A DNA stretch of 47,205 nt from NCBI RefSeq assembly GCF_000333615.1, contig NZ_BADL01000543.1, forward strand, positions 1-47,205, given 5' to 3'. Position numbers and translations under genes: made by a program. Shown one piece after another: positions 8,534 through 17,635 of this stretch; the first letter of the stretch is position 1, and every line of letters begins with the position of its first letter. The DNA is from Ideonella sp. B508-1. GTDB taxonomy: Bacteria; Pseudomonadota; Gammaproteobacteria; Burkholderiales; Burkholderiaceae_C. The notes beneath the pieces are model-generated. The model saw nothing but the letters and a program-made list of their open reading frames with translations, was not told the origin of the DNA and ran no database searches.

Positions 8534-8630
8534 CATCGCATTGATGGTTTACCGATCAATGCCCCGGTTGTCTCCTCCACCTCCTCCATTGGTGGATTCA
8601 GCCCGGAGCTTCGCGGCTCCGGGCTTTTTT
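8534..8630 (+). ncRNA. Candidate small RNA or terminated leader upstream of ilvA
   Basis: Three structures lie in order: an 8-bp perfect inverted repeat GCATTGAT (8538-8545) / ATCAATGC (8555-8562); a short TCCACC/GGTGGA hairpin (8576-8581/8591-8596) whose surroundings are C/U-rich; and a perfect 9-bp terminator stem GCCCGGAGC/GCTCCGGGC (8601-8624) followed by six T. The stretch TCTCCTCCACCTCCTCC (8571-8587) is complementary to Shine-Dalgarno sequences. No convincing leader peptide with isoleucine or valine codons is seen. It is therefore more likely a free small RNA of about 95 nt than a classical ilv attenuator, although an attenuator role is not excluded. The ilvA start lies 100 bases after the T-run. 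Confidence 0.55.
8601..8630 (+). terminator. Intrinsic terminator upstream of ilvA
   Basis: A perfect 9-bp GC-rich stem with a 6-base loop is followed by TTTTTT at 8625-8630. It ends the candidate small RNA. Confidence 0.88.
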
Positions 8631-8730
8631 CTGGGCGGTTCCGGCCGACATACCATGCGGTCCTCTTGCACCGCCTGATGACGCCGGGCGATGCGACACC
8701 CTTCGTCCCCACCGCATCCAGGAGAGTCCC

Positions 8731-10317
8731 ATGGCTGGCGCCACCCCGGCGCGCCGCACTTCGCGCGCGCCCCTGAAAGCAACCCCGTCCCGCAGCCCCG
8801 CGCCCAGCCCCATCGACTACCTCCGCCGAATTCTGACCGCCAAGGTCTATGACGTGGCGATCGAATCGCCGCTGGACGCGGCCCGCACCTTGAGCCGCCG
8901 CCTGGGCAACCAGGTGCTGCTCAAGCGCGAGGACCTGCAGCCCGTGTTCAGCTTCAAGCTGCGCGGCGCGTACAACAAGATGGCCCACCTCACGCCCGAG
9001 CAGCTGAAGCGCGGCGTGATCTGCGCCTCGGCCGGCAACCACGCCCAGGGCGTGGCGCTGAGCGCCAAGCGCATGGGCTGCCGTGCGGTCATCGTGATGC
9101 CCACCACCACGCCCAAGCTCAAGATCGACGCCGTCGGCGCGCTGGGCGGCGAGGTGGTGCTGGCCGGCGAAAGCTACTCCGACGCCTATGCCCGCGCCAT
9201 CGAGCTGCAGCAAGAGCAGGGTCTGACCTTCGTCCACCCCTTCGACGACCCGGACGTCATCGCCGGCCAGGGCACCATCGCGATGGAGATCCTGCGCCAG
9301 CACGAAGGCCCGATCGACGCGGTCTTCGTCGCCATCGGCGGTGGCGGCCTCATCTCGGGCGTGGCCGCCTACATCAAGGCCGTGCGCCCGGAGATCAAGG
9401 TCATCGGCGTGCAGACGGTCGATTCCGACGCGATGGCGCGCTCGGTCGAGGCCGGCCGGCGCGTGACGCTGGGCGACGTGGGCCTGTTCTCCGACGGCAC
9501 CGCCGTCAAGCTGGTGGGCGAGGAGACCTTCCGCCTGGCCCGCGAGCTGGTGGACGGCTATGTGCGCGTCACCACCGACGAGCTCTGCGCGGCGATGAAG
9601 GACATCTTCCAGGACACCCGCAGCGTGGTCGAACCCGCCGGCGCCCTGGGCGTGGCCGGCCTCAAGCAGTACGCAGCCACCCACAAGTGCAAGGGTCAGA
9701 CCTTCGTGGCCATCGCCTGCGGCGCCAACATGAACTTCGACCGCCTGCGTTTCGTCGCCGAGCGGGCCGAGTACGGCGAGCAGCGCGAAGCCCTGTTCGC
9801 CGTCACCATCCCCGAGGAGCGCGGCAGCTTCCGCCGCTTCTGCGAACTGGTGGGCTCGCGCAGCGTCACCGAGTTCAACTACCGCATCTCCGACACCCGG
9901 CAGGCGCATGTCTTCGTCGGCATGTCGATCAGCAAGCCCGACGAGGCCGACAAGATCGCCCGCAGCTTCCAGCGCCACCGCTTCGCCACCGTCAATCTGA
10001 CGGACGACGAACTGGCCAAGGAGCATGTGCGCCACATGGTCGGCGGCCGCAGCAGCCTGGCCGAGGACGAGCGCATCTACCGCTTCGAATTCCCCGAGCG
10101 CCCGGGCGCGCTGATGCGCTTCCTCTCGGCCATGAGCCCGGACTGGAACATCAGCCTGTTCCACTACCGCAACCAGGGCGCCGACTACGGCCGCATCCTG
10201 GTCGGCCTGCAGGTGCCCAAGTCGGACAAGAAGGCCTTCAAGGCCTTCCTGGACGGCCTGGCCTACCCCTGCGTGGACGAGACGGACAACCCGATCTACC
10301 GTCTCTTCCTGCGCTGA
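8731..10317 (+). CDS. ilvA: Threonine ammonia-lyase, biosynthetic
   Basis: IlvA is a PLP enzyme that converts threonine to 2-oxobutanoate, the first step of isoleucine synthesis. The 528-residue protein has the PLP lysine Lys76 in SFKLRGAYNKM, the glycine-rich phosphate loop GGGGL and a C-terminal pair of ACT-like regulatory domains (about residues 345-425 and 440-525), as in the isoleucine-inhibited biosynthetic form. The first 25-30 residues are an unusual Arg/Ser/Pro-rich extension, so the true start may be slightly later. It is transcribed alone, behind the candidate small RNA. Confidence 0.95.
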   Translation: MAGATPARRTSRAPLKATPSRSPAPSPIDYLRRILTAKVYDVAIESPLDAARTLSRRLGNQVLLKREDLQPVFSFKLRGAYNKMAHLTPEQLKRGVICASAGNHAQGVALSAKRMGCRAVIVMPTTTPKLKIDAVGALGGEVVLAGESYSDAYARAIELQQEQGLTFVHPFDDPDVIAGQGTIAMEILRQHEGPIDAVFVAIGGGGLISGVAAYIKAVRPEIKVIGVQTVDSDAMARSVEAGRRVTLGDVGLFSDGTAVKLVGEETFRLARELVDGYVRVTTDELCAAMKDIFQDTRSVVEPAGALGVAGLKQYAATHKCKGQTFVAIACGANMNFDRLRFVAERAEYGEQREALFAVTIPEERGSFRRFCELVGSRSVTEFNYRISDTRQAHVFVGMSISKPDEADKIARSFQRHRFATVNLTDDELAKEHVRHMVGGRSSLAEDERIYRFEFPERPGALMRFLSAMSPDWNISLFHYRNQGADYGRILVGLQVPKSDKKAFKAFLDGLAYPCVDETDNPIYRLFLR

Positions 10318-10339
10318 GCACCGCAGCGCCGGCACGGCA

Positions 10340-10364
10340 CCGGCAGGGGCTTCGGCCCCGCCGG
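10340..10364 (+). terminator. UUCG-capped stem-loop after ilvA
   Basis: CCGGC-A-GGGGC, a TTCG loop and GCCCC-GCCGG form a very stable hairpin 23 bases after the ilvA stop. No T-run follows, so it may act as an mRNA 3' stabiliser or a weak terminator. Confidence 0.5.
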
Positions 10365-10432
10365 GCACTCGGGTGTCCGCGGCTCGCTAGACTGGCGTCC
10401 TGTTTGACCCACACCGCTGCGCACCCGACGCC

Positions 10433-11527
10433 ATGGCCCTGACCGAACCCGCCGTCCTCCAAGCCCTGCAAGCCGTCATCGACCCGTTGACCGGCAAGGA
10501 CTTCGTCAGCACCCGGCAGATCAAGAACCTGCGCCTGGGCGGCGAAGGCGCCAGCTTCGAACTGGTGCTGGGCTACCCGGCCCGCAGCCTGCACGCCAGC
10601 CTGCGCCAGCAACTGACCGACGCCCTGCGCCAGGCCGGCCTCACCGGGCCGGTCGAGATCGACATCCGCAGCGAGATCACCCCGCACCAGGTGCAGCGCG
10701 GCGTGGCCCTGCTGCCCGGCGTGAAGAACATCATCGCCGTGGCCTCCGGCAAGGGCGGCGTGGGCAAGAGCACCACCACCGTCAACCTGGCCCTGGCCCT
10801 GGCAGCCGAAGGTGCGCGCGTCGGCATCCTGGACGCCGACATCTACGGCCCCAGCCAGCCGATGATGATGGGCCTGTCGGGCCAGCGCCCCGAGACGCTG
10901 GACGGCCAGAGCATGGAGCCGCTGCAGAACCACGGCGTACAGGTCAACTCCATCGGCTTCCTGGTCGCGCCGGACGAGGCCATGATCTGGCGCGGCCCCA
11001 TGGCCACCCAGGCCCTGGACCAGCTGCTGCGCCAGACGAACTGGAAGGATCTGGACTACCTGCTGGTGGACATGCCCCCGGGCACCGGCGACATCCAGCT
11101 GACCCTGAGCCAGCGCGTGCCCATCACCGGCGCGGTCATCGTCACCACGCCGCAGGACATCGCGCTGCTGGACGCCAAGAAGGGCCTGAAGATGTTCGAG
11201 AAGGTGGGCGTGCCCATCCTGGGCATCGTCGAGAACATGGCCGTCTACTGCTGTCCCAACTGCGGCCACACCGAGCACATCTTCGGCGCCGAGGGCGGCA
11301 AGAAGATGGCCGCCGAGTACGGCGTGGACTACCTGGGCGCCCTGCCGCTGAACCTGTCCATCCGTGAGCAGGCCGATGCCGGGAACCCCACCGTGGTGGC
11401 CCAGCCCGACGGCGAGATCGCCGGCCTTTACAAGAGCGTGGCCCGCCAGGTGGCGGTCAAGGTGGCACAGCGGGCCAAGGACTTCTCGTCCAAGTTCCCC
11501 ACCATCACCGTCTCGAAGAACACCTGA
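10433..11527 (+). CDS. mrp: Iron-sulfur cluster carrier protein Mrp/ApbC
   Basis: Mrp/ApbC is a P-loop NTPase that carries Fe-S clusters to apoproteins. The 364-residue protein has an N-terminal MIP18/DUF59 domain (about residues 1-85). The deviant Walker A motif GKGGVGKS follows at residues 106-113, then DADIYGPSQP and the cluster-binding YCCPNCG motif near residue 275. Length and all motifs are normal. mobA follows after 10 bases and is probably co-transcribed. Confidence 0.95.
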   Translation: MALTEPAVLQALQAVIDPLTGKDFVSTRQIKNLRLGGEGASFELVLGYPARSLHASLRQQLTDALRQAGLTGPVEIDIRSEITPHQVQRGVALLPGVKNIIAVASGKGGVGKSTTTVNLALALAAEGARVGILDADIYGPSQPMMMGLSGQRPETLDGQSMEPLQNHGVQVNSIGFLVAPDEAMIWRGPMATQALDQLLRQTNWKDLDYLLVDMPPGTGDIQLTLSQRVPITGAVIVTTPQDIALLDAKKGLKMFEKVGVPILGIVENMAVYCCPNCGHTEHIFGAEGGKKMAAEYGVDYLGALPLNLSIREQADAGNPTVVAQPDGEIAGLYKSVARQVAVKVAQRAKDFSSKFPTITVSKNT

Positions 11528-11537
11528 GCGAGCGTCC

Positions 11538-12158
11538 GTGCCCGATGCGATCGCCCGCGAGGCCATCACCGGCCTGGTGCTGGCCGGCGGCCAGGGGCGG
11601 CGCATGGGCGGGCAGGACAAGGGCCTGCTGACCCTGCACGGCCAGGCCCTGGCGGCCCGGGCGCTGCAGCGCCTGGCACCGCAGGTGGGCCCCACCGCCC
11701 TGAGCGCCAACCGTCACCTGGACCTGTACGAGGCCCTGGGCGTGCCCGTCTGGCCCGACACCCTGCCCGACCAGCCGGGCCCCCTGGCCGGCCTGCTCAC
11801 CGGCATGACCCACGCGCAGACGCCCTGGCTGGCCAGCGTGCCCTGCGACTGCCCGGACTTTCCGGCCGACCTGGTGGCCCGCCTGGCCGCCGCTGCACAG
11901 GCTCAGCAGGCCGATCTGGCGGTGGCCGTGGCCCCGGCGCCGCACGAGGCCGGCCGCCGGGCCCCCAAGCTGCACCCGGTCTTCTGCCTGGCCCGCACCG
12001 CGCTGCGCGAGGACCTGGCCGCCTACTTGGGCCAGGGTGGCCGCCGCGTGCGCGACTGGCTGGGCCGCCACCGCACGGTGGAGGTCGCCTTCGAAGACGG
12101 TGCCGCCTTCCTCAACGTCAACACCCCCGAGGATCTGGTGCGGCGCCACGCTGGCTGA
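11538..12158 (+). CDS. mobA: Molybdenum cofactor guanylyltransferase MobA
   Basis: MobA attaches GMP to molybdopterin-Mo to form the bis-MGD cofactor. The 206-residue protein has the nucleotidyltransferase signature LAGGQGRRMGGQDKGLL at its N-terminus, PDQPGPLAGLLTGM, and the SVPCDCPDFPADLV metal motif. I chose the GTG start at 11538 because it directly precedes the first beta strand and clears the mrp stop by 10 bases; frame further upstream overlaps mrp and has no MobA character. MobA serves Mo-enzymes other than nitrogenase. Confidence 0.93.
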   Translation: MPDAIAREAITGLVLAGGQGRRMGGQDKGLLTLHGQALAARALQRLAPQVGPTALSANRHLDLYEALGVPVWPDTLPDQPGPLAGLLTGMTHAQTPWLASVPCDCPDFPADLVARLAAAAQAQQADLAVAVAPAPHEAGRRAPKLHPVFCLARTALREDLAAYLGQGGRRVRDWLGRHRTVEVAFEDGAAFLNVNTPEDLVRRHAG

Positions 12159-12222
12159 CGCTGCGCAGCCCGCGGCCTGGCTTGGGGTCGCACAATCGTC
12201 CGCATCCTCACCCCGCCCCGAG

Positions 12223-13218
12223 ATGCCCACGATGCTCGCGATGACGCTACCGGCCATTGGCCAGCCCCTGGTCCCCCAGACCCGCCCTTTGCCCGAACCG
12301 GGCCCGGGCGAGGTGCGCCTGGCGGTGCGGGCCTGCGCCGTCTGCCGCACCGATCTGCACGTGGTCGATGGCGACCTGCCACCCGGCCCCCTGCCCATCG
12401 TGCCCGGCCACGAGATCGTCGGCACGGTCGAGGCCCTGGGCGCGGGCGTGAGCGGACTGGCCCTGGGCGAGCGCGTGGGCGTGCCCTGGCTGGGCGGCAC
12501 CTGCGGCCATTGCTTCTACTGCGGACGCGGCCAGGAGAACCTGTGCGACACACCGGTCTTCACCGGCTACGGGCGCGACGGCGGCTTCGCCACCCATGTC
12601 GTGGCCAACGCGCAGTACTGTTTCTCGCTGGAGGACCTGCCACTGGACGATGTGCACGCCGCCCCGCTGATGTGCGCCGGCCTGATCGGCTGGCGCGCGC
12701 TGCGCATGGCCGGCGATGCGCAGACCATCGGCCTCTACGGCTTCGGCGCGGCCGCCCACCTGATCGCCCAGGTGGCCCGCCAGCAGGGCCGCCGCGTGCT
12801 GGCCTTCACCCGGCCGGGCGACACGGCTGCGCAGGAGCTGGCCCGCTCGCTCGGCGCCGTCTGGGCCGGTGGCTCGGACGAGCCCTCGCCCGAGCCGCTG
12901 GACGCCGCGCTGATCTTCGCCCCGGTGGGCGCGTTGGTGCCGATCTCGCTGGGCCAGCTGCGCAAGGGCGGCACGGTGGTCTGCGCCGGCATCCACATGA
13001 GCGAAATCCCGGCCTTCCGCTACCGCCTGCTGTGGGAGGAGCGACAGATCCGCTCGGTGGCCAACCTCACCCGGGCCGATGGCGAGGCATTCCTGGCCGC
13101 CGCCCGCACCCTGCAGCTGGAGGTGACGACCACCGTCTTCCCGCTGACGGAAGCCAACGAGGCCCTGCGCCAGCTGCGCGCGGGCGAGCTGGTGGGCGCG
13201 GCGGTGCTGGTGCCCTGA
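12223..13218 (+). CDS. Zinc-dependent alcohol dehydrogenase family protein
   Basis: This is a medium-chain dehydrogenase/reductase. The 331-residue protein has the catalytic-zinc motif (CAVCRTDLH), GHEIVGTVEALG, and the four-cysteine structural-zinc loop CGHCFYCGRGQENLC. A Rossmann segment follows (GLYGFGAAAHLIAQVA), in which GFGAAA replaces the usual GxGGxG. ATGs at 12223, 12232 and 12241 are all possible starts. It is closest in pattern to the AdhP/YdjJ-like zinc-dependent alcohol dehydrogenases. The substrate cannot be assigned. It converges with kup, with 10 bases between the stops. Confidence 0.9.
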   Translation: MPTMLAMTLPAIGQPLVPQTRPLPEPGPGEVRLAVRACAVCRTDLHVVDGDLPPGPLPIVPGHEIVGTVEALGAGVSGLALGERVGVPWLGGTCGHCFYCGRGQENLCDTPVFTGYGRDGGFATHVVANAQYCFSLEDLPLDDVHAAPLMCAGLIGWRALRMAGDAQTIGLYGFGAAAHLIAQVARQQGRRVLAFTRPGDTAAQELARSLGAVWAGGSDEPSPEPLDAALIFAPVGALVPISLGQLRKGGTVVCAGIHMSEIPAFRYRLLWEERQIRSVANLTRADGEAFLAAARTLQLEVTTTVFPLTEANEALRQLRAGELVGAAVLVP

Positions 13219-13228
13219 GCGGCTCCGC

Positions 13229-15130
13229 TCAGATCTGCACCCGGGTGCCCAGCTCCACCACCGCGTTGTCGGGCAGCTGGAAGAAACCGGCCGCATTGCC
13301 GGCATTGCGGCTCATCGCGGCGAACAGGCGTTCGCGCCAGGCCACCATGCCCTCGCCCGGCGTGGGCACCACCGTCTCGCGGCTCAGGAAGTAGCTGGTG
13401 TCGAACAGCGGCACGTCCAGCCCCTGGGCCGCACAGGCCGCCAGGGCATGCGGCACGTCCGGCGTCTCCATGAAGCCGAACAGCAGCCGCACCCGCCAGA
13501 AGCCGGGCGCCAGCGCCTCCACCTCGGCCCGCTGCGCCGGCTCCACCCAGGGCTGGTCGGCAAAGCGCACGTTCAGGATGACGTTGCGCTCATGCAGCAC
13601 CTGGTTGTGCTTGAGGTTGTGCAGCAGGGCCTGCGGCACGGTGCTCGGGTCGGCCACCGCGTAGACAGCCACCCGGCTGGCCCGCGGCGTGCTGCTGGCG
13701 GCCAGCTCTTGCACGAAGGGCGCCAGTTCCAGGCCGTCGCGGCGGATGGCCTCCAGCACCAGGGCGCGGCCATGGCGCCAGGTGCTCATCAGGGTGAAGA
13801 ACAGCGCGGCCATGGCCAGCGGGAACCAGCCGCCGTCGACGAACTTGATGGCGCAGCCGGCGAACAGCGCCACATCCACCACCAGGAACAGGGCCGTAGC
13901 CGGCCCCACCACCCAGGCCGGCAGCCCCCAGGCCCGGCGCACCACCACATAGGCCAGCACCGTGGTGATCAGCATGGTCAGCGTCACCGCCACGCCATAG
14001 GCCCCGGCCAGCGCGGCCGAGCTGCGGAAGGCCAGCACCGCCGCCAGCACCCCCACCAGCAGGGCCCAGTTCACCAGCGGCAGGTAGATCTGGCCCTGCT
14101 CACGGGCCGAGGTGTGGCGCACCGCCATGCGCGGCAGAAAGCCCATCAGCATCGACTGCCGGGTCATCGAGAAGGCCCCCGAAATGACCGCCTGCGAGGC
14201 GATGATGGCCGCCAGGGTGGCCAGCACCACCGCCGCCGGTTGCCAGGCCGGCGGGAACATGTGGAAGAAGGGGTTGGCCAGGGCGGCCGGATCGCGCAGC
14301 AGCAAGGCGCCCTGGCCCAGGTAGTTCAGGGCCAGGGCCGGCAGCACCAGCCCGGTCCAGGCCAGCTGGATGGGGCGGCGGCCGAAGTGGCCCATGTCGG
14401 CGTACAGCGCCTCGGCGCCGGTCAGCGCCAGCACGATCGCCCCCAGCGCGGCGAACACATGCCAGCCCCGCTCCACCAGGAAACGGGCCGCATGCAGCGG
14501 GTTGAGCGCGGCCAGAATGGCCGGCTCGCGCAGGATCTGCCACAGGCCGGTGCCCCCCAGCGTCAGAAACCACAGCACGATGACCGGCCCGAACAGCCGC
14601 CCCACCGCGGCCGTGCCGTGCCGCTGCATGGCGAACAGGGCCACCAGCACCACCAGCGACAGCGGCAGCACCGCATGCGACAGCCCGGGCGCAACCACCA
14701 CCAAACCCTCCACCGCACCCAGCACCGAGATGGCGGGGGTGATCACGCTGTCCCCGTAGAACAGGGTGGCGCCGAACACGCCCAGCATCAGCAGCGCCGC
14801 CCGCCGTGCCGGCCGCCCGCCCGCCACCTGGGCCGCCAGCGCGGTCAGGGCCAGGATGCCGCCCTCGCCCCGGTTGTCGGCCCGCAGCACCAGCACCACG
14901 TACTTGAGGGTGACGACGAACATCAGGGCCCAGAACAGGGTGGACACCGCGCCGGTCACGGCCTCGGCCGTCAGCGGCACGCCGTTGGCCGGCGAGAACA
15001 CCTCGGCCATGGTGTAGAGCGGGCTGGTGCCGATGTCGCCGTAGACGACGCCGATGGCGCCCAGCACCAGGGCGCTCAGCGGGCCATGCGCCGCGGACGC
15101 ACCGGAGGAGGATCGTGGGTCGGAGCTCAT
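13229..15130 (-). CDS. kup: Kup potassium uptake transporter
   Basis: Kup is a proton-coupled K+ transporter of the inner membrane. The 633-residue protein starts with the diagnostic [17 protein letters not shown] motif. It continues through about twelve membrane helices (to about residue 450), including [18 protein letters not shown], and ends in a cytoplasmic domain of about 180 residues. The length is normal. It lies 52 bases downstream of the KdpD-KdpE fusion gene on the same strand, so kup itself is a likely regulatory target or operon partner. No kdpFABC genes are present in the window. Confidence 0.96.
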   Translation of the reverse strand: MSSDPRSSSGASAAHGPLSALVLGAIGVVYGDIGTSPLYTMAEVFSPANGVPLTAEAVTGAVSTLFWALMFVVTLKYVVLVLRADNRGEGGILALTALAAQVAGGRPARRAALLMLGVFGATLFYGDSVITPAISVLGAVEGLVVVAPGLSHAVLPLSLVVLVALFAMQRHGTAAVGRLFGPVIVLWFLTLGGTGLWQILREPAILAALNPLHAARFLVERGWHVFAALGAIVLALTGAEALYADMGHFGRRPIQLAWTGLVLPALALNYLGQGALLLRDPAALANPFFHMFPPAWQPAAVVLATLAAIIASQAVISGAFSMTRQSMLMGFLPRMAVRHTSAREQGQIYLPLVNWALLVGVLAAVLAFRSSAALAGAYGVAVTLTMLITTVLAYVVVRRAWGLPAWVVGPATALFLVVDVALFAGCAIKFVDGGWFPLAMAALFFTLMSTWRHGRALVLEAIRRDGLELAPFVQELAASSTPRASRVAVYAVADPSTVPQALLHNLKHNQVLHERNVILNVRFADQPWVEPAQRAEVEALAPGFWRVRLLFGFMETPDVPHALAACAAQGLDVPLFDTSYFLSRETVVPTPGEGMVAWRERLFAAMSRNAGNAAGFFQLPDNAVVELGTRVQI

Positions 15131-15182
15131 GCCGGCAGTGTGGGCCGGCCGGCATCAGGAACGCATAAGCGGCGTCCGGCCC

Positions 15183-17498
15183 TCAGCCGGCGGCGTCATC
15201 GGCCGGCTCGGCCGGCTCGGCCGGCTCGGCCAGACGGTAGCCCACGCCGGGCTCGGTCAGCAGCCAGCGCGGGGCAGAGGGCTGGGCCTCCAGCTTGGCG
15301 CGCAGCTGGCCCATGTACAGGCGCAGGTACTGGGTCTGCTCCACCGCCTCGGGGCCCCACACGTCGGCCAGCAACTGCCGGTGGGTGACGACCTGGCCGG
15401 CGCTGCGCACCAGCCGGGCCAGCAGGCCGAACTCGGTGGGCGTGAGCCGCACCGGCTCGCCGGCCCGGGTCACCCGCCGCTGGGCCAGGTCGATGCAGAC
15501 CTCGCCATGCCGGTAGTGCAGGGCCGCAGGGTTCACCGTGGTGCCGCGGTGGCGCCAGGCCACCCGCATGCGGGCCAGCAGCTCGCCCACGCTGAAGGGC
15601 TTGACCAGGTAATCGTCCGCCCCGGCGTCCAGCAGGCGGATCTTGTGGGCATCGGCCTGCCGCGCCGAGACGATCAGCACCGGCACCTGGCCCTGGCGGC
15701 GCACCTGGGCCAGGAAGTCCTCGCCCTCGCCGTCGGGCAGGCCCAGGTCCAGGATGACCAGCTCGGGCAGCGCCTCGCCGGCATGGCGCCACAGGGCCTG
15801 GGCCTCGGCCAGGCTGGCCGCGGTGCGCACCGCAAGGCCCTCCAGCTCCAGCGCGGCCTGCCAGGTGCTGCGCAGCTGGCGGTCGTCCTCCACCAGCAGC
15901 ACGCGGCGGCTCATGCCGGGCCTCCCGGTCTCGTCTGTGGCCACGGGCTCCGGCCCGGCCGGCTGCGGCTGCACCGGCAGCCAGCATTCGAAGGCACTGC
16001 CGCCGTGGGCGCGGGGCCGCACCCGCATCTCGCCGCCATGCGCCCGGGCGATGGCCCGGCACACCGCCAGCCCCAGGCCGGCCCCGGACCGGCGGCCCGC
16101 GGGCGCCGCCCCGTCGGGGCCGCGCTGGAAGGGCTCGAAAACCTTGTCGCGCCAGGCCGCGGGCAGGCCCGGGCCGCGGTCGCGCACCGCCAGCACGATG
16201 CGGCCGTCCTGCCGCCGCGCCAGCACCTCCACCGGCGCCTCCGGCGGGCTGTGGCGCAGGGCGTTGTCCAGCAGGTTGTCGAGCAACTGCGCCAGCAGCA
16301 GCGCGTCGCAGTGCAACAGAGGCAGATCGGGCTCGGCGCGGCCGCTCACCCGGGCCTCGGGCCAGCGGCGGCGCAGACGGTGCAGGGCCGCGCCCACCAC
16401 CTCCTCCGGAGATTCCCAGTCCAGGCGCAGCTGCAGACCCGGGGCCTCCAGCCGGGCCAGCTGCAGGGTGTTGTCGGTCAGCCGGCTGAGCTGCTCGGTC
16501 TCCTCGACGATGGTGCGGGCCAGGCGCTGACGCTGCGCCGGCGCCATGCGCTCGCCCTGGGTTTCCAGCGACGAGGCCGCGGCCAGGATGGTGGCCAGCG
16601 GCGTGCGGTGGTCGTGCGAGACCGCCGCCAGCAAGGCATTGCGCAGACCCTGGGCCTGTTCACGCGCCCGGGCGGCCTGCTCGTCGGCCGCCGCCTGGGC
16701 CCGCTGGCGGGCCGCGCCCCACAGGTCGCACAAGGCCTGCAGGTGCAGGCGCAGCGCCTGGGCCTCGGCCTGAACGGCCTCGCCCCGCAGGGCCGCCGCA
16801 CCCCAGGCCTGGCGCGTGCCACGCAGGGGCAGCACCCAGAAGCCCAGGCCCTCGTGGTAGCCCGTGCCCGGCCCCATGGGGCGGGCTTCGGCCAGGGTGT
16901 GGCGCAGGGCGGCACGGGTTTCGTCATCCCCCACCGGGCCTGCCACCGCCCAGGCGGGCTCGGCTCCTGACATCCGGGGCCCCGGCGGCCAGGCCATCAG
17001 GCTGACGTCGGCCCCGCAGGCCTGGCGCAGCCGATCGGCCAGTTCCGGCAGCAGGGACAGGGGCTCGTCGCCTTCGCGCAGGCGCTCGCTCCAGCGGCGC
17101 AGGGCCTGGGCCTCGCGCGCATGGCGGCGGGCCCGCGCGGCTTCGCGTCGCTGCGCGCCCAGCAGCAGGGCCACCTCGGCATGGATCAGCAGCATGCCCA
17201 GCAGCAGCCCCAGGTTCTGCATGCCGTCGACCCGGAAGGTGCCTTGAGGCGGCACGAAGCCCCAGTTGAACAACAGGGTGCCCAGGCCGCCCAGCGCGAT
17301 GCTCACCCCGACGGGCAACCACACGGCGGCCAGTGCCCCGCAGGCCAGCAGGATCAGCGCCTGGTTGGCCAGGTCCAGCCGGGGGCCGCCCCACAGCAGC
17401 GCGCTCCAGCCCAGCAGCCAAAGGCCCAGGGCCGCGCCCACGCGCCAGGCCGGATGCGGCCGGGCGCGGGCAGATTCGGGGGAGGCGAAGCGCGGCAT
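15183..17498 (-). CDS. KdpD-like histidine kinase fused to a KdpE-like response regulator
   Basis: One uninterrupted 771-residue frame joins both halves of a two-component system. Residues 20-115 form a four-helix DUF4118 (KdpD-type) membrane domain, and residues 135-265 look GAF-like. The kinase has H-box VSHDHRTP (His295), N-box DNLLDN (Asn412) and G-boxes RDRGPGLP and GAGLGLAV. A linker leads to a complete receiver domain from Met529 (VLLVEDD, phospho-acceptor Asp584, Lys633) and an OmpR/KdpE winged helix (about residues 665-765). The large N-terminal KdpD sensor/Usp region is absent. Met529, at position 15914, is preceded by a strong GGGAGG ribosome binding site, so free regulator could also be made. 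The C-terminus contains the repeat AEPAEPAEPA. The only potassium gene nearby is kup, directly downstream. Confidence 0.9.
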   Translation of the reverse strand: MPRFASPESARARPHPAWRVGAALGLWLLGWSALLWGGPRLDLANQALILLACGALAAVWLPVGVSIALGGLGTLLFNWGFVPPQGTFRVDGMQNLGLLLGMLLIHAEVALLLGAQRREAARARRHAREAQALRRWSERLREGDEPLSLLPELADRLRQACGADVSLMAWPPGPRMSGAEPAWAVAGPVGDDETRAALRHTLAEARPMGPGTGYHEGLGFWVLPLRGTRQAWGAAALRGEAVQAEAQALRLHLQALCDLWGAARQRAQAAADEQAARAREQAQGLRNALLAAVSHDHRTPLATILAAASSLETQGERMAPAQRQRLARTIVEETEQLSRLTDNTLQLARLEAPGLQLRLDWESPEEVVGAALHRLRRRWPEARVSGRAEPDLPLLHCDALLLAQLLDNLLDNALRHSPPEAPVEVLARRQDGRIVLAVRDRGPGLPAAWRDKVFEPFQRGPDGAAPAGRRSGAGLGLAVCRAIARAHGGEMRVRPRAHGGSAFECWLPVQPQPAGPEPVATDETGRPGMSRRVLLVEDDRQLRSTWQAALELEGLAVRTAASLAEAQALWRHAGEALPELVILDLGLPDGEGEDFLAQVRRQGQVPVLIVSARQADAHKIRLLDAGADDYLVKPFSVGELLARMRVAWRHRGTTVNPAALHYRHGEVCIDLAQRRVTRAGEPVRLTPTEFGLLARLVRSAGQVVTHRQLLADVWGPEAVEQTQYLRLYMGQLRAKLEAQPSAPRWLLTEPGVGYRLAEPAEPAEPADDAAG
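15908..15927 (-). promoter_or_regulatory. Internal ribosome binding site and start inside the KdpD-KdpE fusion
   Basis: On the minus strand GGGAGGCCCGGCATG places a strong Shine-Dalgarno motif 6 bases before an in-frame ATG (first base at 15914). Initiation here would give a 243-residue protein starting MSRRVLLVEDD, which is exactly a full-length stand-alone KdpE. Confidence 0.55.
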
Positions 17499-17570
17499 GG
17501 GCGCAACGATAACGGCAGTGGCGTCAGGAACCCATCAGGGACGGCGCCCCCCGGGCCGCCACCCACTGGC

Positions 17571-17586
17571 TGGCACAGGCTTTGCA
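17571..17586 (+). promoter_or_regulatory. Sigma-54 (-24/-12) promoter of the unknown operon
   Basis: TGGCACAGGCTTTGCA matches the TGGCAC-N5-TTGCA consensus perfectly, with GG and GC separated by 10 bases. Transcription should start near 17598, inside the ModE-type operator. No TGT-N10-ACA NifA site was found in the 150 bases upstream. Confidence 0.85.
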
Positions 17587-17596
17587 TCGATAGGTT

Positions 17597-17620
17597 CGCT
17601 ATAGTTTCATGTATATAACG
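17597..17620 (+). promoter_or_regulatory. ModE-type operator in front of the unknown operon
   Basis: A 24-bp imperfect palindrome begins CGCTATA and ends TATATAACG. It agrees at 20 of 24 positions with the site before modB (22080-22103) and resembles the known ModE operator half-sites (CGTTATAT / ATATAACG). It covers the expected sigma-54 transcription start, a position where bound ModE-Mo would block transcription. Confidence 0.8.
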
Positions 17621-17635
17621 CGACAAGGAGGCCCC

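Noticed and set aside
8464..10368. Long antisense frame opposite ilvA
   Set aside because: Low-complexity His/Ala/Gly composition and complete overlap with ilvA. No recognisable domain.
15198..15234. Tandem GGCTCGGCC repeats at the end of the KdpD-KdpE fusion
   Set aside because: They encode a short AEP repeat at the C-terminus. Simple repeat variation is enough to explain it.
13448..15388. Very long open frames on the strand opposite kup and, likewise, opposite other GC-rich genes
   Set aside because: They are antisense shadows caused by high GC: rich in His/Gln/Arg, without family patterns, and fully covered by well-supported genes.
17400..17570. NifA site for the unknown sigma-54 operon
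   Set aside because: No TGT-N10-ACA or one-mismatch equivalent could be found in this stretch. The activator may be another enhancer-binding protein or bind further away.
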